Below are positions 45,243 through 52,479 of a DNA stretch of 64,000 nt, piece after piece (position 1 is the first letter of the stretch; the number at the start of each line of letters is the position of its first letter). Origin of the DNA: an uncultured Butyricimonas sp. (lineage in GTDB: Bacteria > Bacteroidota > Bacteroidia > Bacteroidales > Marinifilaceae); the NCBI GenBank assembly GCA_944320555.1, contig CALUHX010000009.1, positions 1 through 64,000 of the forward strand, given 5' to 3'. The notes under the pieces were generated by a model. That model made no database searches and was not told the origin of the DNA. It saw only the letters and a list, made by a program, of their open reading frames with translations. The position numbers were made by a program, and so were the translations under genes.

Positions 45243-45833
45243 ATGGGGGGGAGCGGAGAGAGCTTGCCGGTGGGGCTGTTTTTCGGCTCGTTCAACCCGA
45301 TTCACAACGGGCACGTGGGCATCGCCCGGGCGTTGCTGGAGGGGGAATGGTGCCGGGAGGTGTGGTTCGTGGTGAGCCCGCGCAATCCGTTCAAGCGCGA
45401 GGAGGGACTGCTGCCGGAGGAGGAGAGGCTGGCCATCGTGGAGGCGGCCATCGCCGGGGAGCGGGGGATGAGGGCGTGCGACGCTGAGTTCGACATGCCG
45501 AGGCCGTCGTACACGGCGGACACGCTGCGGCGGCTGATGGCGGCGCGGCCGGGGGAGCGGTTCGCATTGGTGATGGGGGCGGACAACGTGTCCCGCTTCA
45601 CGGGGTGGAAGGATTACCGGTGGATTGAGGGGCACGTGCCGATTTTCGTCTATCCGCGGCGGGACACACGGGTGGAGTTGCCGCCGGAGATGGGAGCGAC
45701 GCTGGTGGACGCGCCGCTGTTCCCATTGTCGGCCACGGAGATACGCGAGCGGCTGCGGCGGGGCGAGGACGTGTCGGCCTACGTGCCGGCGGGGGCGTTG
45801 CCGTTGGTGGCGGCGGCCTACGGGAAGCGTTGA
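45243..45833 (+). CDS. nadD: nicotinate-nucleotide adenylyltransferase
   Basis: A 196-residue enzyme that makes nicotinate adenine dinucleotide in NAD synthesis. Nucleotidyltransferase motifs: GLFFGSFNPIHNGHVGIARA (G-x-F-x-P-x-H-x-G-H) and the distal PLFPLSATEIRERLRRGEDV (I/S-S-x-x-x-R type). VMGADNVSRFTGWKDY is the NadD substrate motif. Start at ATG 45243; an in-frame GTG at 45237 overlapping the gmk stop is also possible. Confidence 0.95.
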   Translation: MGGSGESLPVGLFFGSFNPIHNGHVGIARALLEGEWCREVWFVVSPRNPFKREEGLLPEEERLAIVEAAIAGERGMRACDAEFDMPRPSYTADTLRRLMAARPGERFALVMGADNVSRFTGWKDYRWIEGHVPIFVYPRRDTRVELPPEMGATLVDAPLFPLSATEIRERLRRGEDVSAYVPAGALPLVAAAYGKR

Positions 45834-45911
45834 GGGCGTTGGTTTGTGAGGGACGTGGCTTTGTTTCTCGGAATTGTTTGCGTGCATTTGTGGAAAATAA
45901 AAGCGAATGTC

Positions 45912-46949
45912 ATGGGCGCGAAGGAACGGGCTTATCTGCCGCACGCGGTGGTGGAGGTGACCACGGACTGCAATCTGCGGTACAAGCATTGCTACAATTG
46001 GTGGAAACGGGAGGGGGAGGCTCCTCCCGCGAGGGGGTCGTTCGGGAAGGTGTTCCGGCTGTTGGAATGGCTGATAAGCCACACGACGGCGGAGCAGGTG
46101 GTGTTCTCCGGCGGCGAGCCGACGCTGTGCGAGCGGTTCGAGGAGCTGGCGTTGCACGCCAAGGTGAACGGGCTGCGGGTGACGGTCATCACGAACGGCA
46201 ACGGGCCGGGGCGGGTGTACGAGGCGTTGGCGCGGATGGGGGTGGACCTGCTGGAGTTCTCTGTGCTGTCCGCGCGGGCGGCGACGCACGACGGCATCAC
46301 GGGCGCGGCGGGGTCGTGGGAGCGGACGACGCGGGAGCTGCGGCTGGCGTTGGAGCGGGGCGTAGAGGTGGTGCCCGTGACGGTGGTGACGGCGTTGAAC
46401 GCCGACGGGGTGGGGGAGTGTCTGGAGATGCTGTGCGGGATGGGGGTGCGGCGGGTGATGGTGAACCGCTACAACGTCGGGGGCGAGGGGTTGCGGCAGG
46501 TGCGGAGTCTGTCGCCGGATGCGGCGACGCTGCGGCGGGTGTTCCGGGAGGTGGACGATCTGGCGGGGCGGCTGGGGCTGGACGTGGTGTCGGGGGTCTG
46601 CACGCCGCATTGCCTGCTGGACCCGGAGGAGTATCCCCATGTGTGTTTCGGGAGTTGCGGGACGGAGGCGTACCGCCGCCCGCTGACGTTCGATGTGGAA
46701 GGGAACGTGCGGATGTGCAACCACTCGCCGCGGGTGATGGGCAACGTCTACCGTCAGCCGCTGGAGGAGATACTGTTTTCCGACTACGCCTGCTCGTGGG
46801 AGAGCGGGCGGGCGGCTTTCTGCGAGGAGTGTGGCCGCTGGGAGAGGAGTCGGGGAGGATGCCGCGCCGCCGCCGAGCAGGTGGGAGGCACGCTGCGGGA
46901 CGCCGACCCGGTGACGCGCGAACTGAGTCTTAAACCGTTTAATTGTTGA
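45912..46949 (+). CDS. radical SAM/SPASM-like protein with altered cluster motif
   Basis: A 345-residue member of the radical SAM superfamily with a SPASM-like C-terminus. The cluster motif reads TDCNLRYKHCYNW: Cys20 and Cys27 are in place but position 24, normally the middle cysteine of C-x3-C-x2-C, is Tyr (codon TAC, one base from TGC). The glycine-rich SAM loop QVVFSGGEPTLC and VTVITNGNG are intact. The C-terminal cysteines (CFGSCGTEAY, VRMCNHSP, FCEECGRWE and GGC) resemble auxiliary iron-sulfur binding. ATG at 45912 is chosen over an upstream in-frame GTG. Three bases separate it from the TonB-repeat gene, so they act together. Possibly a peptide-modifying pair, possibly inactive. Confidence 0.75.
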   Translation: MGAKERAYLPHAVVEVTTDCNLRYKHCYNWWKREGEAPPARGSFGKVFRLLEWLISHTTAEQVVFSGGEPTLCERFEELALHAKVNGLRVTVITNGNGPGRVYEALARMGVDLLEFSVLSARAATHDGITGAAGSWERTTRELRLALERGVEVVPVTVVTALNADGVGECLEMLCGMGVRRVMVNRYNVGGEGLRQVRSLSPDAATLRRVFREVDDLAGRLGLDVVSGVCTPHCLLDPEEYPHVCFGSCGTEAYRRPLTFDVEGNVRMCNHSPRVMGNVYRQPLEEILFSDYACSWESGRAAFCEECGRWERSRGGCRAAAEQVGGTLRDADPVTRELSLKPFNC

Positions 46950-46952
46950 GCT

Positions 46953-48161
46953 ATGAGGAAAGATTTTAAGAGGACGCTTTATCGGGTGCTGGCGCGGCTG
47001 TCGGGGCGCGTTGGCTGGAAGTGGTTGAGCGACTGGAAGATGTTGGTGGGGATGTCGCTGCTGGCCCCGGCGGGAGGGGTCGTTGCCCGAGACGCCGCGC
47101 CTGCGAGGGAAGCCGCCCGCTTCCCGGGCGGGACGGGGACGGTGGCGGAGCAGGTGGTCGACTCGCTGGCGAGGAAGGACGGCGTGGTGTTCGAGGAGGT
47201 GGAGGAGGAGCCGGTTTGTCCGGAGGGAAACGTGATGGCGTACGTGAGGAACCGCACGCTGTCTTATCCCATCAATGCGTTGAGCGAGGGGGCGACGGGC
47301 ACGGTGATAGTGGGCTTCACCGTGGACGAGTGGGGAAAGGTGACGGACGTGGAGGTGATTCAAAGCGTGGCTCCCGATTTGGACACCAGCGCGATGGAGG
47401 TGGTGGCCGGATTGCCGGTGTTCCTGCCCGGGCGGCAGGGCGGGAAGCCGGTGCGGGTGAAGGGAGCGTTGTTCATCGAGTACACGGAAAAGATGTTGGA
47501 GAGCGCCAGGCGGAGCTTGACGTCGTTATGCTATGATATCATTGAGATTCCGGACTCATGGGACATGTTGAGTGGGTATATCAGTGACAGAATCGTGTAT
47601 CCCGAGGAGGCGTTGCGGAAAGGTATCAAGGGCAATGTGTATGTGGGCGTGACGATTCGGGCGGACGGCAGCGTGACGGACGAGCGCATTGTGCGGGGAG
47701 CGCATCCCTTGTTGGATGCGGAGGCCTTGCGCGTCGCCCGGGAATTGCCCCGGTGGAGGCCGGCTTATGTCAATGGCAGGGCCGTGGACGAGACCTACGT
47801 GGTGACCGTCCCGTTCAATGCCGAACGGCACGAAAGGGAATGGTGGAGAGATGTGTGCACAGAGGCGGAAGAAATGCCTGTGTTTCCCGAGGGGAAGGTG
47901 GAGCGTTATTTGGTCGGGCGTGTGCGCTATCCCGAGGAGGCGAGGGAGCGGGGAATTGAGGGCGAGGTGTGGGTGCGCTTCGTCGTTGACCGGGATGGCA
48001 GCGTGACCGAGGTGGAGGTGAGCCGCCCCGTGCATCCCCTGTTGGACGAGGAGGCCTTGCGCGTCGTGCGGGAAATGCCCCGCTGGAAGCCGGGGCGCCA
48101 GGATGGAAAGCCGGTGCGGGTGTTTTATTCGGTGCCCGTCGAGTTTCGCTTGGACAAGTAG
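46953..48161 (+). CDS. protein with three TonB C-terminal-like domains, partner of the radical SAM protein
   Basis: A 402-residue protein. The N-terminus (MRKDFKRTLYRVLARLSGRV) is basic and amphipathic, followed by a weak hydrophobic stretch (MLVGMSLLAPAGGVVA) that may be a signal or anchor. Three TonB_C-like repeats follow, roughly residues 100-185, 200-290 and 310-402, each with YP-x-x-A-x-x-x-G-x-x-G-x-V and a final W/L-x-P-x-x-x-x-G/N pattern (RVRYPEEARERGIEGEVWVR). There is no proline-rich spacer and no ExbB/ExbD nearby, so it is not an ordinary TonB. Coupled to the radical SAM gene, which may modify its N-terminal segment (inference). Confidence 0.7.
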   Translation: MRKDFKRTLYRVLARLSGRVGWKWLSDWKMLVGMSLLAPAGGVVARDAAPAREAARFPGGTGTVAEQVVDSLARKDGVVFEEVEEEPVCPEGNVMAYVRNRTLSYPINALSEGATGTVIVGFTVDEWGKVTDVEVIQSVAPDLDTSAMEVVAGLPVFLPGRQGGKPVRVKGALFIEYTEKMLESARRSLTSLCYDIIEIPDSWDMLSGYISDRIVYPEEALRKGIKGNVYVGVTIRADGSVTDERIVRGAHPLLDAEALRVARELPRWRPAYVNGRAVDETYVVTVPFNAERHEREWWRDVCTEAEEMPVFPEGKVERYLVGRVRYPEEARERGIEGEVWVRFVVDRDGSVTEVEVSRPVHPLLDEEALRVVREMPRWKPGRQDGKPVRVFYSVPVEFRLDK

Positions 48162-48172
48162 CCTCTTGGGGA

Positions 48173-48254
48173 AAAAGGATTAAGCGGACGGGCTCGCGGC
48201 GGGCGACCGGAAAAGGCAGAGATGGTTGCGGCCATGCGGGGCGTCCGCTTAATC
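48173..48254 (-). terminator. terminator of the riboswitch transcript
   Basis: GATTAAGCGGAC (48178-48189) is perfectly inverted at 48243-48254; on the minus strand it is followed by CTTTTTCCCC. A smaller hairpin ACCGC/GCGGT at 48293-48309, followed by TCCTTTT, may be the switch-controlled terminator. Confidence 0.6.
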
Positions 48255-48359
48255 GGCAGAACAGGGCTTGTTGGAAAAATGAGGTAAAAGGAACCGCTCC
48301 CTCGGCGGTCTACATTCTACCAGCTTCACTTCCCGAAAGCACAGTAAAAACAGTTACGT

Positions 48360-48510
48360 CTTGGCAGGTCTTCTGACTCGCTTCCTTTTCGTCGCCTTCC
48401 CACCCCAGCGGGGGCAGTGGCAGTAGAGACTAAAGTTACGAAGCTCACAGCTGCGGGCACAGTTCCCGACTCTCACGGGATTCCCTCGGGACGCCACGGA
48501 GGGCGTCCGC
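48360..48510 (-). ncRNA. cobalamin riboswitch (orphan)
   Basis: On the minus strand all the usual cobalamin-aptamer blocks occur in order: GGGAATCCC (48477-48485), GGGAACTGTGCCCGCAGCTG, the GCCACTG box (48416-48422) next to CCCCCGCTGGGGTGGGAAGG, and the 3' B12 box GTCAGAAGACCTGCC (48363-48377). A hairpin GGACGCC/GGCGTCC at 48489-48508 precedes the core. It has a promoter upstream and a terminator downstream, but no minus-strand gene follows before the convergent TonB-repeat gene. It therefore either controls a small non-coding RNA or is the remains of a lost B12-uptake gene. Confidence 0.9.
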
Positions 48511-48525
48511 TCGCCAATACACCGA

Positions 48526-48559
48526 CAAAGATACGCGTTTCCGCGAGAAATGGAAACAA
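48526..48559 (-). promoter_or_regulatory. promoter of the orphan riboswitch
   Basis: Minus strand TATCTTTG (48526-48533, exact -7 box) with TTG of a -33 element 23 bases upstream, placing the RNA start just before the aptamer. Confidence 0.65.
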
Positions 48560-48704
48560 CGGGGCGAAAATATCCCGGAAAAGTTTGAGGGGCCTCCCCG
48601 GGTTTTTGTATAAATATGAGGGCGTTTGTATAATTATGCTTATGACGAAAGTGCTAAGTGACTGTCCGTCATGTTGTTGGTTGCTTGCCGAAGACGCTGA
48701 AAAC

Positions 48705-48737
48705 TTTGTGGAAAGTCGGAAACAAGTTGTAATTTTG
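48705..48737 (+). promoter_or_regulatory. promoter of the YitT-family gene
   Basis: TTTG (48705-48708), 21-base spacer, TAATTTTG (48730-48737), 53 bases before the ATG; a good match to the Bacteroidota consensus. Confidence 0.7.
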
Positions 48738-48790
48738 TGCGGTCGAAAACCGACGCTGGATAGATAAAACAAGTAAAATTAAAATGTGAT

Positions 48791-49744
48791 ATGGGAACCA
48801 CAACATCTAAAGTATTCACGAAGCAATTCTGGAAGGATTTCTTCAAGTCGCCCGAGAAACCGTTCTCGAAAGACTTTTTCATCAGCTACGCCTGGTTGCT
48901 GGGCGGCTGTTTCGTTTTCTCGCTCGGAGCCGTGCTTTTCGCCGAGCCGTACGGATTCGCGCCGGGAGGCACGTACGGCCTCTCTATGGTGTTCCACCAC
49001 CTGTGGGGATGGGAGACGGAAATCGCCGCTTTCTGCATGGACGTGCCCCTGCTGCTGCTGGGCATTTATTTCCTCGGCGGCATGTTCGGCATCAAGACGC
49101 TTATCTGCACCTTCGCCATTCCCCTGTTCATGAGGCTTATCCACGCCACCTATGGCTACGACGCCCTTCTTGAGCCGGGCGTGGTGGAGCGCACCGAGTT
49201 GCAGGAGCAACTGCTGTCGGCCATCTTCGGCGGCATCGTCTACGGCATCGGCATCGGCATGATATTCAAGGCGCGCGCCACCTCCGGCGGCTCCGACATC
49301 ATCTCCATGATTCTGAACAAGTACACGCACATCTCCTTGGGGACGTTGGTGATTATCGTTGACTGCACCATCACCCTCTCCACGGTCATCGCCTTCGGCG
49401 ACTGGCGTTTGCCGATGTACTCATGGATTATCGTCTTCATCGAGGGTAAGGTCATCGACCTCATCGTGGAGGGAGCCTCCGTCAACAAGACGCTGATGAT
49501 TATCACCAGCCAGACGGAGACCGTCAAGAACATCATCCTCCGCGACATCAACCGCGGCGCCACCATCCTCTCCGCCATTGGGGCCTATCAGGGCGTGGAG
49601 CACAAGATTATCTACACCATCCTCAGCCGCAAGGAGATGATGGTGCTCCGCCACCGCATCCGGGAAATCGACCCCGAGGCCTTCATCAACGTCATCGACT
49701 CGCGCGAGATATTGGGCCGCGGCTTCAAGTCGCTGCAGGACTGA
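48791..49744 (+). CDS. YitT family membrane protein
   Basis: A 317-residue inner-membrane protein with five to six membrane segments in the first 200 residues (FFISYAWLLGGCFVFSLGAV; the glycine-rich PYGFAPGGTYGLSMVFHHL; GGIVYGIGIGMIFKARATSG) and a C-terminal DUF2179 domain (VNKTLMIITSQTETVKNIIL, KEMMVLRHRIREIDPEAFIN). Family function is unsettled; a transport role is usual in annotation. Own promoter and terminator, so a single-gene unit. Confidence 0.9.
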   Translation: MGTTTSKVFTKQFWKDFFKSPEKPFSKDFFISYAWLLGGCFVFSLGAVLFAEPYGFAPGGTYGLSMVFHHLWGWETEIAAFCMDVPLLLLGIYFLGGMFGIKTLICTFAIPLFMRLIHATYGYDALLEPGVVERTELQEQLLSAIFGGIVYGIGIGMIFKARATSGGSDIISMILNKYTHISLGTLVIIVDCTITLSTVIAFGDWRLPMYSWIIVFIEGKVIDLIVEGASVNKTLMIITSQTETVKNIILRDINRGATILSAIGAYQGVEHKIIYTILSRKEMMVLRHRIREIDPEAFINVIDSREILGRGFKSLQD

Positions 49745-49789
49745 CCTTTCTCCCCCTTGCGTCGGAAAACGAAACTGCTTGAAATGAAA

Positions 49790-49817
49790 AGGCCCGGCTT
49801 CGCGCCGGGTCTTTTTT
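49790..49817. terminator. terminator after the YitT-family gene
   Basis: GGCCCGGC / GCCGGGTC hairpin followed by T6 on the plus strand; the A-rich left side also allows use by the minus-strand gene ending at 49860. Confidence 0.85.
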
Positions 49818-49859
49818 CGTGCAAGCGGAATCTTCGGACGGCTCTCCGGCCATGTTGTT

Positions 49860-50498
49860 TTATGCCAGCGGCAGATAGATGGAGTCCGATGCCATCTTGC
49901 CGTCGGCCGTCGTGGCGAACACGTACACGTGCAGCTCGCCGTCCAGATACTTCGGGACGCTCACCGATGTCATGCCGCCGTCGCCTCTCGTGCCCAGCGT
50001 TTTAAGCAGACACCTGTTCCGCTTGCCCGCGCTGAGAATCAAGGCGTGTATCGTATCGTCCTCCTTGCAGTCTATGCCCGGATCCTGGGCCGCCAGCGTG
50101 AACGCCAGCGACTGCGCCTCCTCGTCGAAGGTCACCTCGGCGTCGGGCGGCACCAGCCGGCCCTCGGCGCACACCAGCGACGGAAAATCCACCTCCACCG
50201 CCTTGCTCTCCAAGTCCGTCACTGTCACAATGCCCGAGTTCAGGCTCATGAACCGCGTCCGGGCCGTATCCCACACGTCGTGTGGCAGCAGCCCCAGTTT
50301 GATGCCGGGGAACGAGGTCGTCGCCCAGGCGCTCAGCACCGAGAATATCAACTGCTGTATCAACGCCGCGGTCGACGTGGAGCCCGTGTAGTTCGAGCCG
50401 GTCTGCCGGATCATTTGCATCCCCTTTCGGAGGTAATACGAATTGTTCCCGATGCGGCCTTGCGTCCCCTTACCGTACATCCATTTCGCTTTTCCCAT
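49860..50498 (-). CDS. DUF6266-like protein
   Basis: A 212-residue protein of unknown function. The N-terminus GKGTQGRIGNNSYYLRKGMQ resembles the G-x-x-G-[KR]-[IV]-G start of DUF6266 proteins of Bacteroidota, and a central W-rich helix precedes a C-terminal beta domain (SVPKYLDGELHVYVFATTAD). A second member is encoded at 55859-56557. No signal peptide or catalytic motif seen. Family assignment rests on the N-terminal motif and overall build. Confidence 0.55.
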   Translation of the reverse strand: MGKAKWMYGKGTQGRIGNNSYYLRKGMQMIRQTGSNYTGSTSTAALIQQLIFSVLSAWATTSFPGIKLGLLPHDVWDTARTRFMSLNSGIVTVTDLESKAVEVDFPSLVCAEGRLVPPDAEVTFDEEAQSLAFTLAAQDPGIDCKEDDTIHALILSAGKRNRCLLKTLGTRGDGGMTSVSVPKYLDGELHVYVFATTADGKMASDSIYLPLA

Positions 50499-51040
50499 AA
50501 GTCTTCGCGTTTAAAAAGTGAATAACTCCGTTCGTCAGGCCCGCTAAGGAGCGTGTGTGTCTCTCGATTTGCCTTTGCGGTCCACTCCCGGACCCTAAAG
50601 GCACTAATCTATCAAAATACTTCATCGTGTAAACATTTGTGAAAAGCATCCTTCGATGCCTTCTGATTAATAAAAGACCGGTAAAAATCCGTCCCGAAGA
50701 TTTGCTTGCAACGGCTAAATCTTTTATATTCGCGTATGTATCGTTCTTTGACTCTTTTCTTCATAGCTGTTTCATTGCTTTTTATTCCTTCGTTTTTGCA
50801 AAGGAAAAATAAAATTACGAACTCTAATATTAGATATTTTATAATATATTTGTCTAAAAAAATATTTCATATTCTATTTGTTTTTCTTTTTTTCCATTCC
50901 CCTTCTTCTCCTTTCAGAATGCGATTTACACTAAAATTAATTCCTTTGGAAATGTGTTGTAATGCACTTGTAGTCAATGTGTTGTAAACACGTGAAAAAT
51001 ATTCTTTCCCCCATTCCGCCCGTCATCCCCTAAAAATTCA
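50499..51040. other. AT-rich gene-free stretch
   Basis: About 540 bases with markedly lower GC than the flanks, especially 50700-50980. A short open frame (50706-50987) has lysine- and phenylalanine-rich content typical of chance AT-rich translation. No RNA gene, repeat or convincing promoter recognised apart from the box at 51041. Confidence 0.5.
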
Positions 51041-51048
51041 TATCTTTG
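51041..51048 (+). promoter_or_regulatory. -7 box of structured RNA A
   Basis: TATCTTTG, exact TAnnTTTG, directly before the first structured RNA; no clear -33 element. Confidence 0.45.
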
Positions 51049-51054
51049 TCTCAA

Positions 51055-51325
51055 TGCTGGGGTTGGGTGACACTCGCCGCCTCTCATCCGGCAGGGACAT
51101 ATTGATGAAAGCGTTTCTGCTGTTCCTGTACTTGGAATCTGGACAATTCTAATCTCGAGGAAAGCGATTCTAACGCTCACGTTCGCCATATATATCTTCA
51201 TTATATGCTGGTCTGGCGTGAGGGTGTCGTTTTATTCGAGATAGGGAGTCCAGACCCTCAAGTGCATAAAACGAGAAATTCCTCACGCTTTCGTGTAAGT
51301 ATAACCGCCATGTCCGGGGAATGCG
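51055..51325 (+). ncRNA. candidate structured RNA A (tandem pair)
   Basis: Shares with RNA B the ordered blocks GACATATTGA, AAAGCGTTTCT, GGAATCTGG and AGTCCAGA. In A, TCTGGAC can pair with the later GTCCAGA, and a long hairpin forms from GGCGTGAGG with CCTCACGC, with inner TCGTTTTAT / ATAAAACGA. In B the same stems occur with different bases, so the pairing covaries. CCGG near 51088 can close on the CCGG near 51314. No ORF. No Rfam class can be named with confidence; 6S-like RNA is one possibility. Ends are estimates. Confidence 0.6.
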
Positions 51326-51417
51326 TGGCAAAAACAAAAATCACGATGAAAATCTCGGAAACCGTTACCGTTCTTGCGGATAAATTCATAAATTACGATG
51401 CGACATCCCTACGAACG

Positions 51418-51449
51418 TTTGGGGAAACGCCGGAAAATTCATATATTTG
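51418..51449 (+). promoter_or_regulatory. promoter of structured RNA B
   Basis: TTTG (51418-51421), 20-base spacer, TATATTTG (51442-51449): a full match to the -33/-7 consensus, with the transcript expected to start near 51456. Confidence 0.7.
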
Positions 51450-51455
51450 CCTTGC

Positions 51456-51715
51456 CGGAGGAGCAATCCCCCGGTGACATATTGAATGGAAAGCGTTTCT
51501 TAGCTTTATCCCGCTTAGGAATCTGGTAAATTACTGACACAGGGAGCAAGCGTACAAACGTTCACCTGAGTGTATATGCTGCATTAATGCGCTATACCGT
51601 TCAGCGTGGGGGATGTCGCGTTATCTTGTGTCGGGTAGTCCAGAACCTCTAAGCAGATAAGCTAAACAGCCTCCCGCTTTCTTTTTTGTATAAACTTTCC
51701 TGCCGGGGCTAAGGA
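51456..51715 (+). ncRNA. candidate structured RNA B (tandem pair)
   Basis: Paralogue of RNA A about 400 bases upstream, with its own promoter. Conserved blocks GACATATTGAATGG, AAAGCGTTTCT, GGAATCTGG and AGTCCAGA keep the order and similar spacing. The main hairpin uses AGCGTGGGGG / CCTCCCGCTT and inner TTATCT / AGATAA in place of the different bases of A. It ends about 20 bases before the gene at 51735, so it could be either a stand-alone RNA or that gene's leader. Ends are estimates. Confidence 0.6.
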
Positions 51716-51734
51716 AATACAAAACAAAACGAAG

Positions 51735-52391
51735 ATGAACCCCATCCTCTCTTTGACCGACGCGCTGGCCCGCTTCCGCGGGGCCGATGGAAAAGAAGAA
51801 AGCCTTGCGGAGCAATTCGGCCTCCTGGCCGACTACCTCCTCCGCGGCGGCTACATCGCCGTGGGCGACACCCGCCGCATCTACCTCCGCGATGTCGAAT
51901 TCTACTACCACGAGGAAGAAGGGCCCGTCAAGGACCCCGTCATGTACCACCGGAACTCCCCCGCCGCCGAGCTGCCCTACCTGCCCCTCGGCTCGCTCTA
52001 CCCGCACGTCTCCGGTCTCGACATCACCTTCGAGAACCCCGACCGCCGCTACCGGGCCTCCGCCCTCGTCCGCGGCTACAACCTCCTCGACGGCGACGCT
52101 CCCCTCCCCGCCGGATACGAGACCCGCTCCACCTACCTCTACGAGGCCCTTCTCTGCGGCCCCTCCCTCGCCGACGGCATCCGCCTCGCTTGGGTGCCAG
52201 CCCCCGTCCTTGACGACGACGACGAGATTGTCTGCTCCGTCCGCCGCAACGTCCCCCTCTTCTCCCCCGATGGCGACAAGCTCCCCTACCTCGACGAAGG
52301 CCTCCCCACCGCCAACCGCCGCCACCTCCAGGACCCCCGCCCCTGGCGCTTCTCCCGCCGCATCAACCAACAAGACACAACGCCTCGCTGA
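51735..52391 (+). CDS. hypothetical protein
   Basis: A 218-residue soluble protein I cannot assign. Notable stretches: YLRDVEFYYHEEEGPVKDPV followed by MYHRN, GSLYPHVSGLDITFENPDRR and YRASALVRGYNLL, then YEALLCGPSLADGIRL. The layout (acidic motif, G-S/T-L-Y, R-A-x-x-x-R) is faintly like 3-methyladenine DNA glycosylases, but the similarity is too weak to call. Very GC-rich with C-ending codons. It lies directly after structured RNA B and 88 bases before the deiminase-like gene. Confidence 0.65.
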   Translation: MNPILSLTDALARFRGADGKEESLAEQFGLLADYLLRGGYIAVGDTRRIYLRDVEFYYHEEEGPVKDPVMYHRNSPAAELPYLPLGSLYPHVSGLDITFENPDRRYRASALVRGYNLLDGDAPLPAGYETRSTYLYEALLCGPSLADGIRLAWVPAPVLDDDDEIVCSVRRNVPLFSPDGDKLPYLDEGLPTANRRHLQDPRPWRFSRRINQQDTTPR

Positions 52392-52479
52392 AGCGTCGCC
52401 TCGTTTTTGCTGCCTTTGCCTGTCTGCTCTCCGCCAACTGGCTTTGGCTTATTGTCCACACTCAAAATTGAAACACAAC

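Noticed and set aside
50706..50987. 93-codon open frame in AT-rich sequence
   Set aside because: No ribosome-binding site or family feature; composition matches chance translation of AT-rich DNA.
51787..52479. Long plus-strand open frame reaching into the deiminase gene from 51787
   Set aside because: It runs out of register through the 51735-52391 gene and translates to Pro/Ser/Thr-rich low-complexity sequence; the family start is the ATG at 52480.
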